Origin: Medicago truncatula
Taxonomy: Eukaryota; Streptophyta; Magnoliopsida; Fabales; Fabaceae
Assembly: GCF_003473485.1 (NCBI RefSeq)
Contig: NC_053046.1
Location: forward strand, 9,310,001-9,374,000
Reading direction: 5' to 3'
Length of the DNA: 64,000 nt
Position 1 is the first letter of the stretch. Each line of letters begins with the position of its first letter. Shown here in pieces: positions 1-9,937 of this stretch. A program made the translations under genes and the position numbers. The notes under the pieces are model-generated. The model was not told where the DNA came from. It ran no database searches and worked only from the letters and a program-made list of their open reading frames with translations.

Positions 1-612
1 GGAAGCTTTCATCCACACACTTGTACTCTCATTGACTCGCATACATCAACAGGACACATCATCTGACATCCATATTACAGGATAGACTTTTGATACAAAG
101 AGTAGGTTACCTTTAGTCAAACCCGACTCTAATGCGACTCTTAGGTCATGAAGGGAGTCTAAAACACGATAGAGATCTTCACATTGGATTAAGAGCAAAA
201 ACACAAATGATTTGGACAACCAAAGGTGGACATTGACAGGTGGGTACTTGACTGTTCTACTGGAAACTATCTTTGACCTGTTTGAAATTATATTTTATCC
301 ATAACATTAGGAAGTAATCCTTATCTTTTTCTTCTCAATAATGTTGATAAGATTGTTCTGAGAAACTAGACACCTTACATTGAATAAAGAACTGGCTCTC
401 CGTTTCTCTTCTAGATCAGGGCTTAATTTGTGGATACATTGCAATGCTTGGCTTCATATTTGATATACAGTTTTCTAAGGTGGTAGTATGTTGATAATTT
501 TTAATGATCGTGAGTTATGTCAGATTCTGTTGTTCCAAATATCTGATGCTTAAAAAAGTGAATGTTTTAAAATATATTTTTATTTCAATGATGATTATAT
601 AGCAAAACAAAT
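1..612. repeat. Duplicated intergenic segment, left copy
   Basis: This stretch has no gene. It is closely similar to 4467-5068, and its later part is also similar to about 9110-9323. Its first 250 bases resemble, in reverse complement, the flank downstream of the B-type DUF241 relics at about 17330-17460 and 43880-44030, including a shared string around GTCAAACC and GGAGTCTAAAACAC. It is therefore the 3' flank of a B-type relic lying just outside the window to the left, followed by the 5' flank of the uL18 relic. Confidence 0.65.
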
Positions 613-708
613 ATAGTTATTCAACCTTCAGTCAGGCCTCCAAGGATTACAAAATTTCTCAAACCTTATGTTATGAAGATGCATTTCACCAATAAGTATA
701 TGAGTGCT
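613..708 (+). pseudogene. Relic of a uL18-family (L18p/L5e) ribosomal protein gene, copy 1
   Basis: Conceptual translation gives a fragment containing PSVRPPRITKFLKPYV and KMHFTNKY, which I recognise as the N-terminal part of the small plant uL18-like organellar ribosomal protein family. The position expected for the start codon reads ATA, and the match stops after about 32 codons, where the DNA changes to the U4 3' flank. It is a dead N-terminal piece. Two more relics, at 5069 and 9324, extend further into the same protein and support the identification. Recognition is from memory of the family and was not searched. Confidence 0.55.
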
Positions 709-802
709 ATAAGGGAGTATACACATTTGATTGAAGATCATGAATTGGTTGCTGAAATAACTTTCCTATTTCAGAATAAATATTGAACTAAAACTTTAGG
801 AC

Positions 803-952
803 TTTACCCCTAAAAGGGAGTCCTTCCAGAAATTCTCGAAGACTAGAGTTGAACTCTAGTCTAAGAGAGGGTTTGGAAATAGTTTTCAACCAGCAATTGA
901 CGCGCCTCGGTTAGTACCTCATTAGCTGCGTCATTGCCCCAAGCGCAAAGAT
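803..952 (-). ncRNA. U4 spliceosomal snRNA gene (best-preserved copy)
   Basis: Read on the minus strand, the sequence begins ATCTTTGCGCTTGGGG and continues with CAATGACGCAGCTAATGAGG, then ACCGAGGCGCG and TTGCTGGTTGAAAAC. These are the U6-pairing region, the 5' stem-loop with its kink-turn (AATGAGG/CCGAGG) and the stem I region of plant U4. A candidate Sm site, AATTTCTGG, lies near the 3' end. A motif AGTTCAA fits the plant U-snRNA 3' box (AGTNNAA) just beyond. Length is about 150 nt, as expected for plant U4. U4 pairs with U6 in the tri-snRNP and is released on spliceosome activation. The central stem (ACTAGAGTT/AACTCTAGT) and the C in the Sm site are unusual, so it may be a variant or a recently decayed gene. 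The 3' end is approximate. Confidence 0.7.
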
Positions 953-978
953 GGTTTTAAAGATAGATTAAGCTGCTT

Positions 979-1027
979 TTTATATAACTCTCAACTCATC
1001 TAATTCCTCTTATTAGCGATGTGGGAC
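979..1027 (-). promoter_or_regulatory. U-snRNA promoter: USE and TATA of the U4 gene
   Basis: On the minus strand, GTCCCACATCG at 1017-1027 matches the plant upstream sequence element (RTCCCACATCG) exactly. TATATAAAA lies at 979-987. The gap between USE and TATA is about 30 bp, and the TATA lies about 30 bp before the snRNA 5' end. This is the spacing of Pol II-type plant snRNA genes such as U1, U2, U4 and U5, rather than the shorter Pol III (U6) spacing. Confidence 0.75.
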
Positions 1028-2304
1028 TAGGAAATATGCTGCCAAGTCACCACTCACCATTTTGTGTCTTAAATTTTGAACTTAGAATTGGTAGCATCTG
1101 AGTTGACAGGGTTCAGACTTTGTTTATCATATCTTTGAACAAGCCTAAGTGAAAACTTCAAAGGTGGAATGCATTGGATCTTTGATCTTCTGTAGTAGAC
1201 ATCAAATTATGCACACATTCAACATCAATATCGAATCAAAACCATGCACACTGTCTTCCAATTATTTTCTGTTTAAAATTTCTTCTGGAGACCTTTATAA
1301 TTCTATAAGCCTATTGCATAATGATTGTCATCGTACATTGTAATATTAAGTCTCTCGCCAATCCCTGTTGCCGTATTTTTTTTTGAAAATAGAAAACTCA
1401 AAGGAGAGATTGAAAATGTAGCTTCCAGTGAATATATTTCCTTCCAAATCTTCCTTCAATTATTTAACAGGGTACAGCACAGAAAAATTCTAATAACTAC
1501 CGCCCAGTGATGATTACTTCTGCATAATTTTATATCAAGAGTTAATATAACAATATGATAATTATAAAAAGATATATAATAACACATGTGATTGATATAG
1601 TAATCTATCCTCTTCCAGTATCTTTATAGTTAGCAGATTATGATCCGATTATGTTGGTCTGGGCAAGTTTCGAAAGTACCAAATGCTATAATAATATTCT
1701 TAAATTTTTATTATGTAGGTAGTTTTGGGTAAAATCAACTTGGTCTCACGGAAATCAATGAAACCCTTTGCTCCTTGATATCCTCATTTTTCTTCTGTTC
1801 TGTTTTTTTAGAACAGGTCTTCATATTTATGATTTTTCAATCATTATTAAATCATTTTTGAGATTAAATATTAATATCTTATAAATATTTCATATCAAAG
1901 TTGTAATTTTGAGACAGAGGGACACGTTTGAACCAGTAATTTTGGTTTGTATCTTGAGTTTTCGTGGACTAGTATTGACAAATTCATAATATCCTAGTTG
2001 TTCACAATTTTTATGCAAATATAAGATATGGTGAAGTTCTAATAGTTTTGATTGGATTTCCTATTTTCATGCTTTGAATACTACTTGTGTAATTATGTTC
2101 TCTGGTTGAATAGATATACTTTCAAATATATGACTTTGAGATATGGAAAATGTAACTTCAAAATAAAACTTCAGATCAAAATAAAGGAGCAGAAATATAG
2201 AACAAAAATCTGTTGTTTCTATTTGATTGTATTGCTATTGAATTGTATACATCGTATATATATACAAATTGACTCTGCAAAATTTTTCTATACTCAGCAG
2301 GTCC
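1028..2304. other. Intergenic; 3' flank of the first DUF241 gene
   Basis: I see no gene here. The part from about 1370 on is similar to 5580-5800. A short stretch near 2040-2100 (AGTTTTGATTGG and around it) recurs near 10150. The last 200 bases are the AT-rich 3' flank shared by all minus-strand A-type DUF241 genes and probably hold their poly(A) signals. Confidence 0.6.
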
Positions 2305-3165
2305 CTAAGATAGAGTTATGATGTTCAAAAGACAGACTCTAGTTTTAACCAAACGCCTAAATATATTCTCTAAACCCTTTTCTATACTTTCAATTGCATT
2401 CTCCAAAGCCTCAAATCTTTCATGTGCAACAATAGAACCATCACTTGAAAGGGTTCTTAAAGATGCTTCGACACACTGCAATTCATTGAAATTCTCCATG
2501 TTCTCTTCACATGTTACCCTCTTTTGCATCAACTTTGTCACTTTGAACCATTTTGTTGCCTTTGACTTTGATGAAGATCCAACCAAGAAAGACAAAACTG
2601 ATTGAAAGATAGACAAGTTCATTTTAATGACCTCTCTAAGAACTGTAATCAGTGCAACAAGGTCTTGATCTTGATTCAAAAGTGAGGAAGCTCCAAATTT
2701 AGTTTCCATATGTTTTAAAGATGTGATCAACTTTGTGACATTCTTCTTCATCTTCTTTGTGAAGAATTTATATTCGGCTACACTTTTTTCAATGTTTGAT
2801 TCTCCCTTTCTCCTTCTAAGAGAAGAGTGAAGTGATTGAACATTTTCTTTAATTTGTAACACGATGTCCCTGGTGATGCCACAGATATCCAAAACTTTCA
2901 TTGAACCATCCAGCAACTCTTCCACAAATTTCTCACCCTGATGGTGAGAAATAGCCTTTTGTGTTGATGACATATTGAGAAGATCTTCCAAAGAAATATA
3001 CAAATCTTCAAGAAAGGAAAGGCCAGTGGTAATTGAATCAGATGTGGATGTTGATGTGGCTTCCCATGTCTTGATTTTGGTTAGCTCTTGTTCTATTCTT
3101 GTGGAGTTAGGATGAGATTGAGAAGGAAAACTGTTTGAGCGAACGTGGTAATTGTTGCTTGCCAT
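2305..3165 (-). CDS. DUF241 family protein, A-type copy 1
   Basis: An intronless 286-aa protein of the plant DUF241 family (PF03087, grouped as BPS1-like in some databases). Its biochemical role is not known. The N terminus carries the family signature YHVRSNSFPSQSHP at residues 6-19, followed by RIEQEL and a Ser/Thr-rich stretch (36-46). LDGSMKVLDICGITRD at 85-100 is the most conserved block. A basic SLRRRKG turn (115-121) precedes long amphipathic helices rich in Lys and Glu. The C terminus ends VKTRVCLLNIITLS. I see no signal peptide or membrane span, so a soluble helical protein is likely. The ATG is chosen because MASN plus the signature is the start shared by all copies. Specific changes are KWFKV for KWLKV and SSDGS before IVAHERF. 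The length equals its paralogs and there are no disabling changes. Confidence 0.9.
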   Translation of the reverse strand: MASNNYHVRSNSFPSQSHPNSTRIEQELTKIKTWEATSTSTSDSITTGLSFLEDLYISLEDLLNMSSTQKAISHHQGEKFVEELLDGSMKVLDICGITRDIVLQIKENVQSLHSSLRRRKGESNIEKSVAEYKFFTKKMKKNVTKLITSLKHMETKFGASSLLNQDQDLVALITVLREVIKMNLSIFQSVLSFLVGSSSKSKATKWFKVTKLMQKRVTCEENMENFNELQCVEASLRTLSSDGSIVAHERFEALENAIESIEKGLENIFRRLVKTRVCLLNIITLS

Positions 3166-3255
3166 ATTTCTCTTTAATTTGTTGTTTGTTATTTTTTCTT
3201 CTAAGATAATTGTAAAGCTTAATGTTTGTGTGATGTTACCAAGTTCTTGACTCTC

Positions 3256-3266
3256 TATTTATATAT
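3256..3266 (-). promoter_or_regulatory. TATA box of DUF241 copy 1
   Basis: TATATAAAT on the minus strand, about 95 bases before the ATG. All intact copies have a TATA at nearly the same distance, set in a shared context of ACTTGGTAACA followed by a CAAAC leader. Confidence 0.6.
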
Positions 3267-4090
3267 GAGCTAATCATGATACAGAAAAGGAAATTAATAA
3301 AATAGACAGCAGTTGTTAATGATGGTGTAGAGCATGTGGTGCCTACATGAATTGCCATTTGAATATGGTAAGCTTGTTACATGTTAGTCCAACATTGTGA
3401 ATTTATTAATGAGACTGCATGTGTTATTCTGCTAGATGCTATGAATATTGAAATGAGTTTGAGGTGCATGATGAATATAGCTGGCATGTCTTCATAGTGT
3501 TGGCAATCATAAAACCTCATTAGTCATCAGTAAGTTTTCTCCTCTGCTGCCACATTTCTATTATAAATCTTGGTGCTGCTTGTTGCTTCTCCGATTACGT
3601 GCCACTCGTGCATACACAACCAACGAATCCATTATTTTGTTATACTAAAATGTAAATCATAATAATTTATATTGTTGTCTGTCTTTTGATCAAATCCCAC
3701 AAGATCTGGATCTCATCCTTCTAAAATCCATTCTTTACCAGTTCTAGCACCTCAACAGGGAACATGCCAGCCAATTGATACCTCTGAACCAAAAACAGCA
3801 CCGTTTTATTATATTAGTAACAAAGTGATAATGAAGGTTTTTGTTTACCAACACTTTGAGGACATTTAAGTTAATTATACACCTCAAATACATTTCATTA
3901 CCATTATGGACAGTATAATAATGCACAATGTTTGGCACAAATTTGACAAGTTTACCAAATTTTAAGGAAAACTTTTGTAGCTACCACATGCTCACATGGA
4001 TTAAGAGAGGTTAGCTACCTGTTCTGCCTTTTTCTTTTTGCTTTGAATGAAGCATGAATTGCTTTCCATCCTTATATATATAGAGTGTGT
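3267..4090. other. Intergenic: upstream flank of copy 1 and promoter remains of a B-type DUF241 gene
   Basis: The part to about 3650 is the long upstream flank shared by the A-type genes (AACCTCATTAGTCATCA, CTGCTGCCACA and similar strings). From about 3740 it matches, in reverse complement, the upstream region of the B-type relic at 17495-18026. This includes a stretch around GGTGTATAA/TTATACACC and a TATATATATAG near 4075. The two promoters were once divergent. Confidence 0.55.
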
Positions 4091-4457
4091 CAAAGAAGAT
4101 GAAGAATAATGTTAGGAAGTTTATGGCATCATAGAGAATTTTGAGTATTACCATTATTGATTGAAGATCATGAACTCGCTGTTTTTGCTAGTGTTCTTCG
4201 GGAATTCATTGTGAGCAACATGCATGTCTTCTTCAAATCTCTTTTATCATGCATAACAGGATACAATCATGTAAAGAGAACTTGAGAATTTCAATGAGTT
4301 ACAGTGCGTGGAAGCATCTTTAACCAACATTTTAAGTGGTAGTACTAATGTTATGAAGATTAAGGCTATAAATGAAGATCGGAGGCTTTGGAAAATGCTA
4401 TTTAAAGAGTGGTTTGGAGAGTGTATTTAGGTACTTGACTAAAAACTGCGTGTATTT
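4091..4457 (+). pseudogene. DUF241 B-type relic 1
   Basis: Translation recovers pieces aligned to the second half of DUF241: KKMKNNVRKF, then VLREFIVSNMHVFFKSLL, ENFNELQCVEAS as a degenerate match, and EALENAI/GLESVFRYL near the end. The B-type promoter runs straight into the equivalent of codon 133 or so, so the first roughly 130 codons are deleted. Further stops and frame changes follow. The relic at 8668 has the same promoter-to-codon junction, so the deletion is older than the duplication that made the two. Confidence 0.7.
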
Positions 4458-4466
4458 AGCTCCCAA

Positions 4467-5068
4467 GTGGAAACTTTCATCCACACACTAGTACTCTCGT
4501 TGAATCGTATGCATCAACAGGACACATCAACAACATCCATATAACCAGATAGACATTTGATACAAGAGTCGGTTACCTTTAGTCAAACCTGACTCTAATA
4601 CGACTCTTAGGTCATGAAGGGAGTCTAAAACACCACAGAGATTTTCACATTGAATTAAGAGCGAAAACACAAGTGATTTGAACGCCCTATCTTTACCTAA
4701 ATATTATGAGCAACATCAAAAGTCAAAACCAAAGGTGAATATTTGACTGTTCTATTGCTAAGTTTCTTTGACCTGTTTTAAATTATATTTTATGCATAAC
4801 GCTAGGAAGTAATCTTTATATTTTGCTTGTCAATAATGTTGATAAGATTGTTCAGAAAAAGTAGACACAAACATTGATAAAAAAGTGGCTCTCTGTTTCT
4901 CTTCTAGATCATGACTTAATTTGTGGATACATTGCAATGCTTGGCTTCATATTTGACATACAGTTTTCCAAGGTGGTAGAAAGTTGGTAATTTTGTGAAC
5001 GTATCATAAAAAAGTGAACGTTTTAAAATATATTTTTACTTCAACGATGATTATATAGAAAAACAGAT
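4467..5068. repeat. Duplicated intergenic segment, second copy
   Basis: Paralogous to the first 612 bases of the window, with scattered substitutions and small indels. Its start lies directly after the B-type relic, which shows what the left window edge is truncating. Confidence 0.65.
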
Positions 5069-5241
5069 ATGGTTTTTCAAGGATTACAAAATTTCTCAAA
5101 CCTTATGTTCTGAAGATGCATTTCACCAATAAGTATGTGAGTGCTCAAGTACATCCCAACTGCTACTGCAGCCTATTACTACGGATGTTCCTGCAGCTGC
5201 AGAGATTTGGCTATCACATCTAACTTGGCCAGAGGTGTTAT
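5069..5241 (+). pseudogene. Relic of a uL18-family ribosomal protein gene, copy 2
   Basis: After an ATG, the fragments RITKFLKPYVLKMHFTNKY, SAQVHPTAT and, later, DVPAAAEIW can be aligned to the uL18-like protein (family pattern SAQVI, TATVA and DVAAAAKIG). A deletion removes the arginine-rich start and shifts frame. The copy is dead but reaches further into the protein than copy 1. Confidence 0.55.
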
Positions 5242-5321
5242 AAGCTAAAACATTGTATCTTTGGTTTGTGTACTCTCAGATCGATGAGAAGAGCTAAGTA
5301 AGTGGAGCCAATTTGTCATCT

Positions 5322-5346
5322 TTTTTTTTGTGTGTGTGTGTGTGTT
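5322..5346. repeat. Poly(T) and TG microsatellite
   Basis: A T run followed by about nine TG units. Confidence 0.8.
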
Positions 5347-6259
5347 CTCTTCTATTTTAAGCATATATATTAGTGGAGTAGGGTTTTTTTAATATTTGAT
5401 TGCTGAATTAATTTTCCTATTTGATATTGAGATGGATAAAATTAGCATAGTATGAGAAAATTGTACAAGTTAAATGATTTTTACTTTCCTATTGGAAGTA
5501 TTATGCAATAAAGAAACAGAAAGACATTCATGTATGATAATCCACCTGCAAAAATCAAAATCATGTTTCCTATAGGATTTACAAATAGAAAACTCAAAGG
5601 AGAGGTTGAAAATGAAGTTTCCAATGAATATTTTCCCTATCAAATCTTCCTTCATTTATCTAACAGGGTGCAACACAGAATAATTCCAATAACTACTGCT
5701 CAGAGATAATTACTTCTGCTTAATTTTATGTTGAGTGTTAATATAATATAATAATAGTATGATAATCATAAAAAGATGTATATAACACATTACATGATAT
5801 GCTAATCTATACACTTGCAGTATCCTTAGTTAGCAAGTTTCAAATACCAGATACTGTGTAGCAGACACGGCTCTTGCACCGTGAGGCAGCGAAGAAAACC
5901 TAAATCATGTGTCTCAGTTTCGAGGTAGGGGGGAGTGTGTGTACACCTTGGTTGATGTGGATGAATGGGTCTAGTGAATTTGTGAAATGGATAGTTAACA
6001 GATTTTTTCAAATATACAAATAAAAATAGAGAATTTATTAGTTTGTGAAAAGTATGTTAATATGCTGTGATTAATTATATTTTTGGATGCATTAATACTT
6101 ATAAGAATTTATGTGTACACCAATTTACAAAACATTCCAAGCAGCAACAAAAACAATGCGTAAAGAAAATCTACAATCAAAGCAAGAGCAACAAGATATA
6201 GAGAGTAGATGAACAAACGCATCAAGACTTGGATAACTAATTTGACTCAAAAATTGACC

Positions 6260-6560
6260 TATATTTGAAAAGATTTTGTACAGACTCGTTCATAGCAATT
6301 TGGTTACCTGATCGCCTCATGATCTGGCTGGTGCACAGCAATAAAATCCTGAGCAGCTTAAATCGCCTAGTGATTGGTCCAAATAACCTAATGATTTGGA
6401 TAGAAAGTCCAGCCCCAGAATTTCTCCAGAAAACACCTTGTGATTTGACTGCTCCGCCTAGCGAATTTTATATTTCAAGCAAAACAATTTTCATACTCAG
6501 ACATGAGATTTTAAGGCAAACAGGACAACTTTCATTTTCTGATTAACTCTTGTGCTGGAA
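6260..6560. repeat. Repeat relic with AATCGCC/TGATT-type half-palindromes
   Basis: This segment contains several spaced units such as GATCGCCTCATGATC and AATCGCCTAGTGATT. It is similar to 10430-10690. Arrays of interrupted palindromes of this kind are typical of LTR U3 regions in legumes, and the solo LTR at 62812 has one, so this is probably a decayed LTR fragment. No ends can be defined. Confidence 0.35.
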
Positions 6561-6911
6561 TTCATATGTTGGCTACATCATCTTGTTTCAGGTTGCAACA
6601 ATTTTTATCATCTATTTCAGTATCTACAATGTATTCTACTGCTTAGTGCTTGAGTATATCTAGTACATAATTTTAGTTACACCTTTTACTAAAAAATTCT
6701 ATTTATTCACCAAACAATTGGTAATTGAAGTTTTTAGGCAAAAAATACACAAATTTAAAATCATGAAAAGTTGTAACTTCAAATTTAAAATAAAAATAAA
6801 AAGAAATGATATATAGACCAAAAATGTGTTGTTTCTATATGCTTGTATTAAATACATAATATCTATATACAGATTGAATGTGCAAAAAAAAATTCAATCC
6901 TCATCAGATCC

Positions 6912-7772
6912 CTAAGATAGAGTCATGATGTTCAAAAGACAGACTCTAGTTTTAACCAAATGCCTAAATATATTCTCTAAACCATTTTCTATACTTTCAA
7001 TTGCATTCTCCAAAGCCTCAAATCTATCATGTGCAACAATAGAACCTTCACTTATAAGGGTTCTTAACGATGCTTCCACACACTGCAATTCATTGAAATT
7101 CTCCATCCTCTCTTCACATGTTACCCTCTTTTGCATCAACTTTGTCACTTTCAACCATTTTGTTGCCTTTGACTTTGATGAAGATCCAACCAAGAAAGAC
7201 AATATGGATTGAAAGATAGACAAGTTCATTTTAATGACCTCTCTAAGAACTGTAATAACTGCGACAAGGTCTTGATCTTGATTCAAAAGTGAAGAAACTC
7301 CAAATTTAGTTTCCATATGTTTTAAATATGTGATCAACTTTGTGACATTCTTCTTCATCTTCTTAGTGAAAAATTTATATTCGGCTACACTTGTTTCAAT
7401 GCTTGAATCTCCCTTTCTCCTTCTAAGAGAAGAGTGAAGTGATTGAACATTTTCTTTAATTTGTAACATGGTGTCCCTTGTGATGCCACAGATATCCAAA
7501 ACTTTCACTGAACCATCCAATAATTCTTCCACAAATTTCTCACCTTGATGGTGAGAAATAGCCTTTTGTGTTGATGACATGTTGAGAAGATCTTCCAAAG
7601 AAATATACAAATCTTCAAGAAAGGAAAGGCCAGTGGTAATTGAATCAGATGTGGATGTTGATGTGGCTTCCCATGTCTTGATTTTGGTTAGCTCTTGTTC
7701 TATTCTTGTGGAGTTAGGATGAGATTGAGAAGGAAAACTGTTTGAGCGAACATGGTACTTGTTGCTTGCCAT
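6912..7772 (-). CDS. DUF241 family protein, A-type copy 2
   Basis: A 286-aa single-exon DUF241 protein starting MASNKYHVRSNSFPSQ. The reading frame stays open for 20 codons upstream of this ATG but has no ATG there (only a TTG), so the start is the one shared with the other copies. It groups with copies 1 and 8 by the SITTGLSFLEDL segment (residues 44-55). Private changes are SSIETSV, KFGVSSLL, CEERMENF and IFRHLVKTR near the C terminus. None falls in the LDGS-LDICGITRD block. The gene is intact, with the same 3' flank as copies 1, 3 and 4. Confidence 0.9.
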   Translation of the reverse strand: MASNKYHVRSNSFPSQSHPNSTRIEQELTKIKTWEATSTSTSDSITTGLSFLEDLYISLEDLLNMSSTQKAISHHQGEKFVEELLDGSVKVLDICGITRDTMLQIKENVQSLHSSLRRRKGDSSIETSVAEYKFFTKKMKKNVTKLITYLKHMETKFGVSSLLNQDQDLVAVITVLREVIKMNLSIFQSILSFLVGSSSKSKATKWLKVTKLMQKRVTCEERMENFNELQCVEASLRTLISEGSIVAHDRFEALENAIESIENGLENIFRHLVKTRVCLLNIMTLS

Positions 7773-7865
7773 ATTTCTCTTTAAATTGTAGTTTGTTATT
7801 TTTTTTTCTTCTAAGATAATTGTAAAGCTCAATGTTTGTGTGATGTTAACAAGTGCTTGACTCTC

Positions 7866-7874
7866 TTTATATAA
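7866..7874 (-). promoter_or_regulatory. TATA box of DUF241 copy 2
   Basis: TTATATAAA on the minus strand, about 95 bases before the ATG, in the context shared by the cluster. Confidence 0.6.
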
Positions 7875-8667
7875 CAGCTAATCATGATATAGAAAGGAAA
7901 TGAATAAAATATGCAGCAGTTGTTAAGGATGGTGTTGAGCATGTGGTGTCAATATGGATTTCCCTTTGAATATGGTAAGCTTGTTACATGTTAGTCCAAC
8001 ATTGTGAATATATTAATGATACTGCATGTGTTATTCTGCAAGATGCTTATGATATTAAAATGAGTTTGAGATGCATGATGAATATAGCTGCCATGTCTTT
8101 ATAGTGTTGGCAATCAGAAAACATCATTAGTCATTAGTAAGTTTCCTCCTCTGCTGCCACATTACATTCATCAATTAAATTATGAAAATTGGTGCTGCTT
8201 GTTGCTTCTCCGATTACGTGCCACTCGTACATACACAACCTACTAATCCATTATTTTGTTTTACTAAATGTTAATCATAATAGTTTTTTTGTTACATAAT
8301 TGATATTGTTGTCTGTCTTTTGATCATATCCCTCAAGATCTGGATCTCATCCTTCAAAAATTCATTCTTTAAACCATTTTGCAGTTCTAGTTCCTCAACA
8401 ATGGAACATGCCAGCCAATTGATGCCTCCAAACTAAATTTAAGACTTTTTTTTTATTAGAAACAAATAAACTGTTTGTATACCAACACTTAGAGGACATG
8501 CCAGTTAATTATACACCTCGAGTACATTTCATTACCATTATGAAATGTATAATAATACACAATGTTTGGCACAAACATGACAAGTTTACCGAATTTTAAG
8601 GAAAATTCATGTAGCTACCACATGCTCACATTGATTAAGAGAGGTTAGCTATTATATATAGTGTCAT
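7875..8667. other. Intergenic: upstream flank of copy 2 and B-type promoter remains
   Basis: Paralogous to 3267-4090 with small indels. The B-type promoter part runs from about 8400 to 8660 and keeps a TATATATAG motif near 8655. No gene is seen. Confidence 0.5.
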
Positions 8668-9050
8668 AGTTGATAAAGAAAAATGTTAGGAATTTGATCG
8701 AATCATTGAAGATGGATGGAGAATTTGGAGTATCACCATTTTTGAATGATGGTCATGAACTAGCTGCTTTTATTAGAGTGCTTAGGGAATTCATTGTGAC
8801 AAACATGTCTATTTTACAAAGTTCCAATCTCTTTTATCATGCGTAAGAGGATAATATCATGTGAATAGAACTTCAAAATTTCAATGAGTTGCAGTGTGTT
8901 GTGTGGAAACATCATTAAGAAACATTTTAAGTGGTTGTACTAATGCTGTGAAGATTAAGGCTACAGGTGAAAGACTGAAAGGCTTTGGAAAATGTCCTTG
9001 AATGGCTATAGAATGGTATGGAGAGTGTATTTAGGTCCTTGAAAGGCTAT
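8668..9050 (+). pseudogene. DUF241 B-type relic 2
   Basis: Readable pieces are KKNVRNLIESLKMDGEFGVS, then VLREFIVTNMSI, NFNELQCV and a C-terminal SVFRSL-like end. They align to DUF241 from about codon 135 onward. As in relic 1, the promoter joins directly to this internal position, so the N-terminal half is missing. Several frame changes follow. Confidence 0.7.
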
Positions 9051-9323
9051 AACCAGTGAAGCAATGTTGAAAGCAAGAAATGTTTATATTTAACTGATCT
9101 TTTGAAATTCTTATATGCCTGGAAATGAACTTGTGGATACATTCCAATGCTTGTCTTCATATTTGATTTACAGTTTTCCAAGGAGGTAGAAAGTTGATAA
9201 TTTTTTATGATAGTTGTTCGTTTCTTGAGTTATGTCAGACTCTGTTGTGCTAAATATCTGATGCATAAAAAGTGAATATCTTGAAATATATTTTTGTTTC
9301 AATGATGGAAAAAAAAAACAGAT
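9051..9323. other. Intergenic, paralogous to the uL18 5' flank
   Basis: From about 9110 it resembles 420-600 and 4910-5060. No gene. Confidence 0.5.
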
Positions 9324-9580
9324 ATGGTTGGTTATTCCACCTTCAGTCAGGGCTCCGAAGATTACAAAATTTCTCAAACCTTATGTTCCGAAGATGTATT
9401 TCACAAATAAGCATGTGAGTGTTCAAGTGATCCTCACCCCACCTGCTACTGTTGCCTCTTCTCCAAGTTCATAGGAGAAAGCCTTAAGATCAAGCTTGGA
9501 AACAACGAGAGATGTTGCTGGAGCTAGCTGAGATTGGACTGGTTATTCTAAATTAGTCAGAGGTGTTATAAGCTAAAACA
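9324..9580 (+). pseudogene. Relic of a uL18-family ribosomal protein gene, copy 3
   Basis: The most complete of the three. Successive pieces read VIPPSVRAPKITKFLKPYV, KMYFTNKHVS, VQVILTPPATVASS, EKALRSSLETTRDVAGAS. They match, in order, the first half of the plant uL18-like organellar ribosomal protein, whose usual text has SSQEKALR and TRDVAAAAKIG. There is an insertion just after the ATG and two in-frame stops, so it is not functional. The rest of the protein is not recognisable downstream. Confidence 0.6.
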
Positions 9581-9654
9581 TTGCATCTTTGGTTGTGTAC
9601 TCTCAGATGGATGTAATGATCCTAGCAGAAGAAAAGGGAAACAAATGCAAAGGA

Positions 9655-9937
9655 TCTTAGGTGTGGCACGATTTTCTCAGGATCTGAGCACTATATTATT
9701 TGACCCATTTGATTGCTAATCTCAAGAAACTAAAGGAGGGAACCAAATTGGGTGACCAAATCTTGGTGTGCTTATTTCTCTTCTCTCTTTATCTTTTGCT
9801 TGTGATTTGTGCCTTACACTTGGTTACTTGATCAGATCTAGTTTGCTTGAGGCTACATTGATATTGGGTACTACTTCCTTTTTCTCCACACATCTACGTT
9901 TATTGATGTGAGTTTCGAGTCCGAATTCACAACAATA
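9655..9937 (+). mobile_element. Diverged LTR relic, same family as the solo LTR at 62812
   Basis: One half-palindrome (GTGGCACGATTTT), then TTTGCTTGTG, ACTACTTCC, CTCCACACATCT and a final ATTCACAACA follow the same order as the second half of the 62812-63624 LTR. It is truncated on the left and old. No target duplication is recognisable. Confidence 0.45.

Larger units (their letters stand above)
5242..6911. other. Intergenic with decayed repeats
   Basis: No gene is supported. A poly(T)/TG microsatellite lies at about 5322-5346. Sequence at 5390-5460 matches the U4 3' flank seen near 43340-43400, but the U4 body itself is absent here, so it was lost from this unit. From 5580 the segment is paralogous to 1390-1640. 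From 6120 to 6910 it is paralogous to 10250-11126. Confidence 0.55.

Noticed and set aside
2318-2605. A 95-codon open frame antisense to the C-terminal part of DUF241, repeated behind every copy
   Set aside because: It is conserved only because the sense strand is. The variation follows the sense codons, and no promoter or leader is seen.
7773-7832. A 20-codon N-terminal extension of DUF241 copy 2 (and 17 codons in copy 8)
   Set aside because: The extension starts at TTG, lies in the leader, is not conserved in frame in other copies, and the family signature begins at the downstream ATG.
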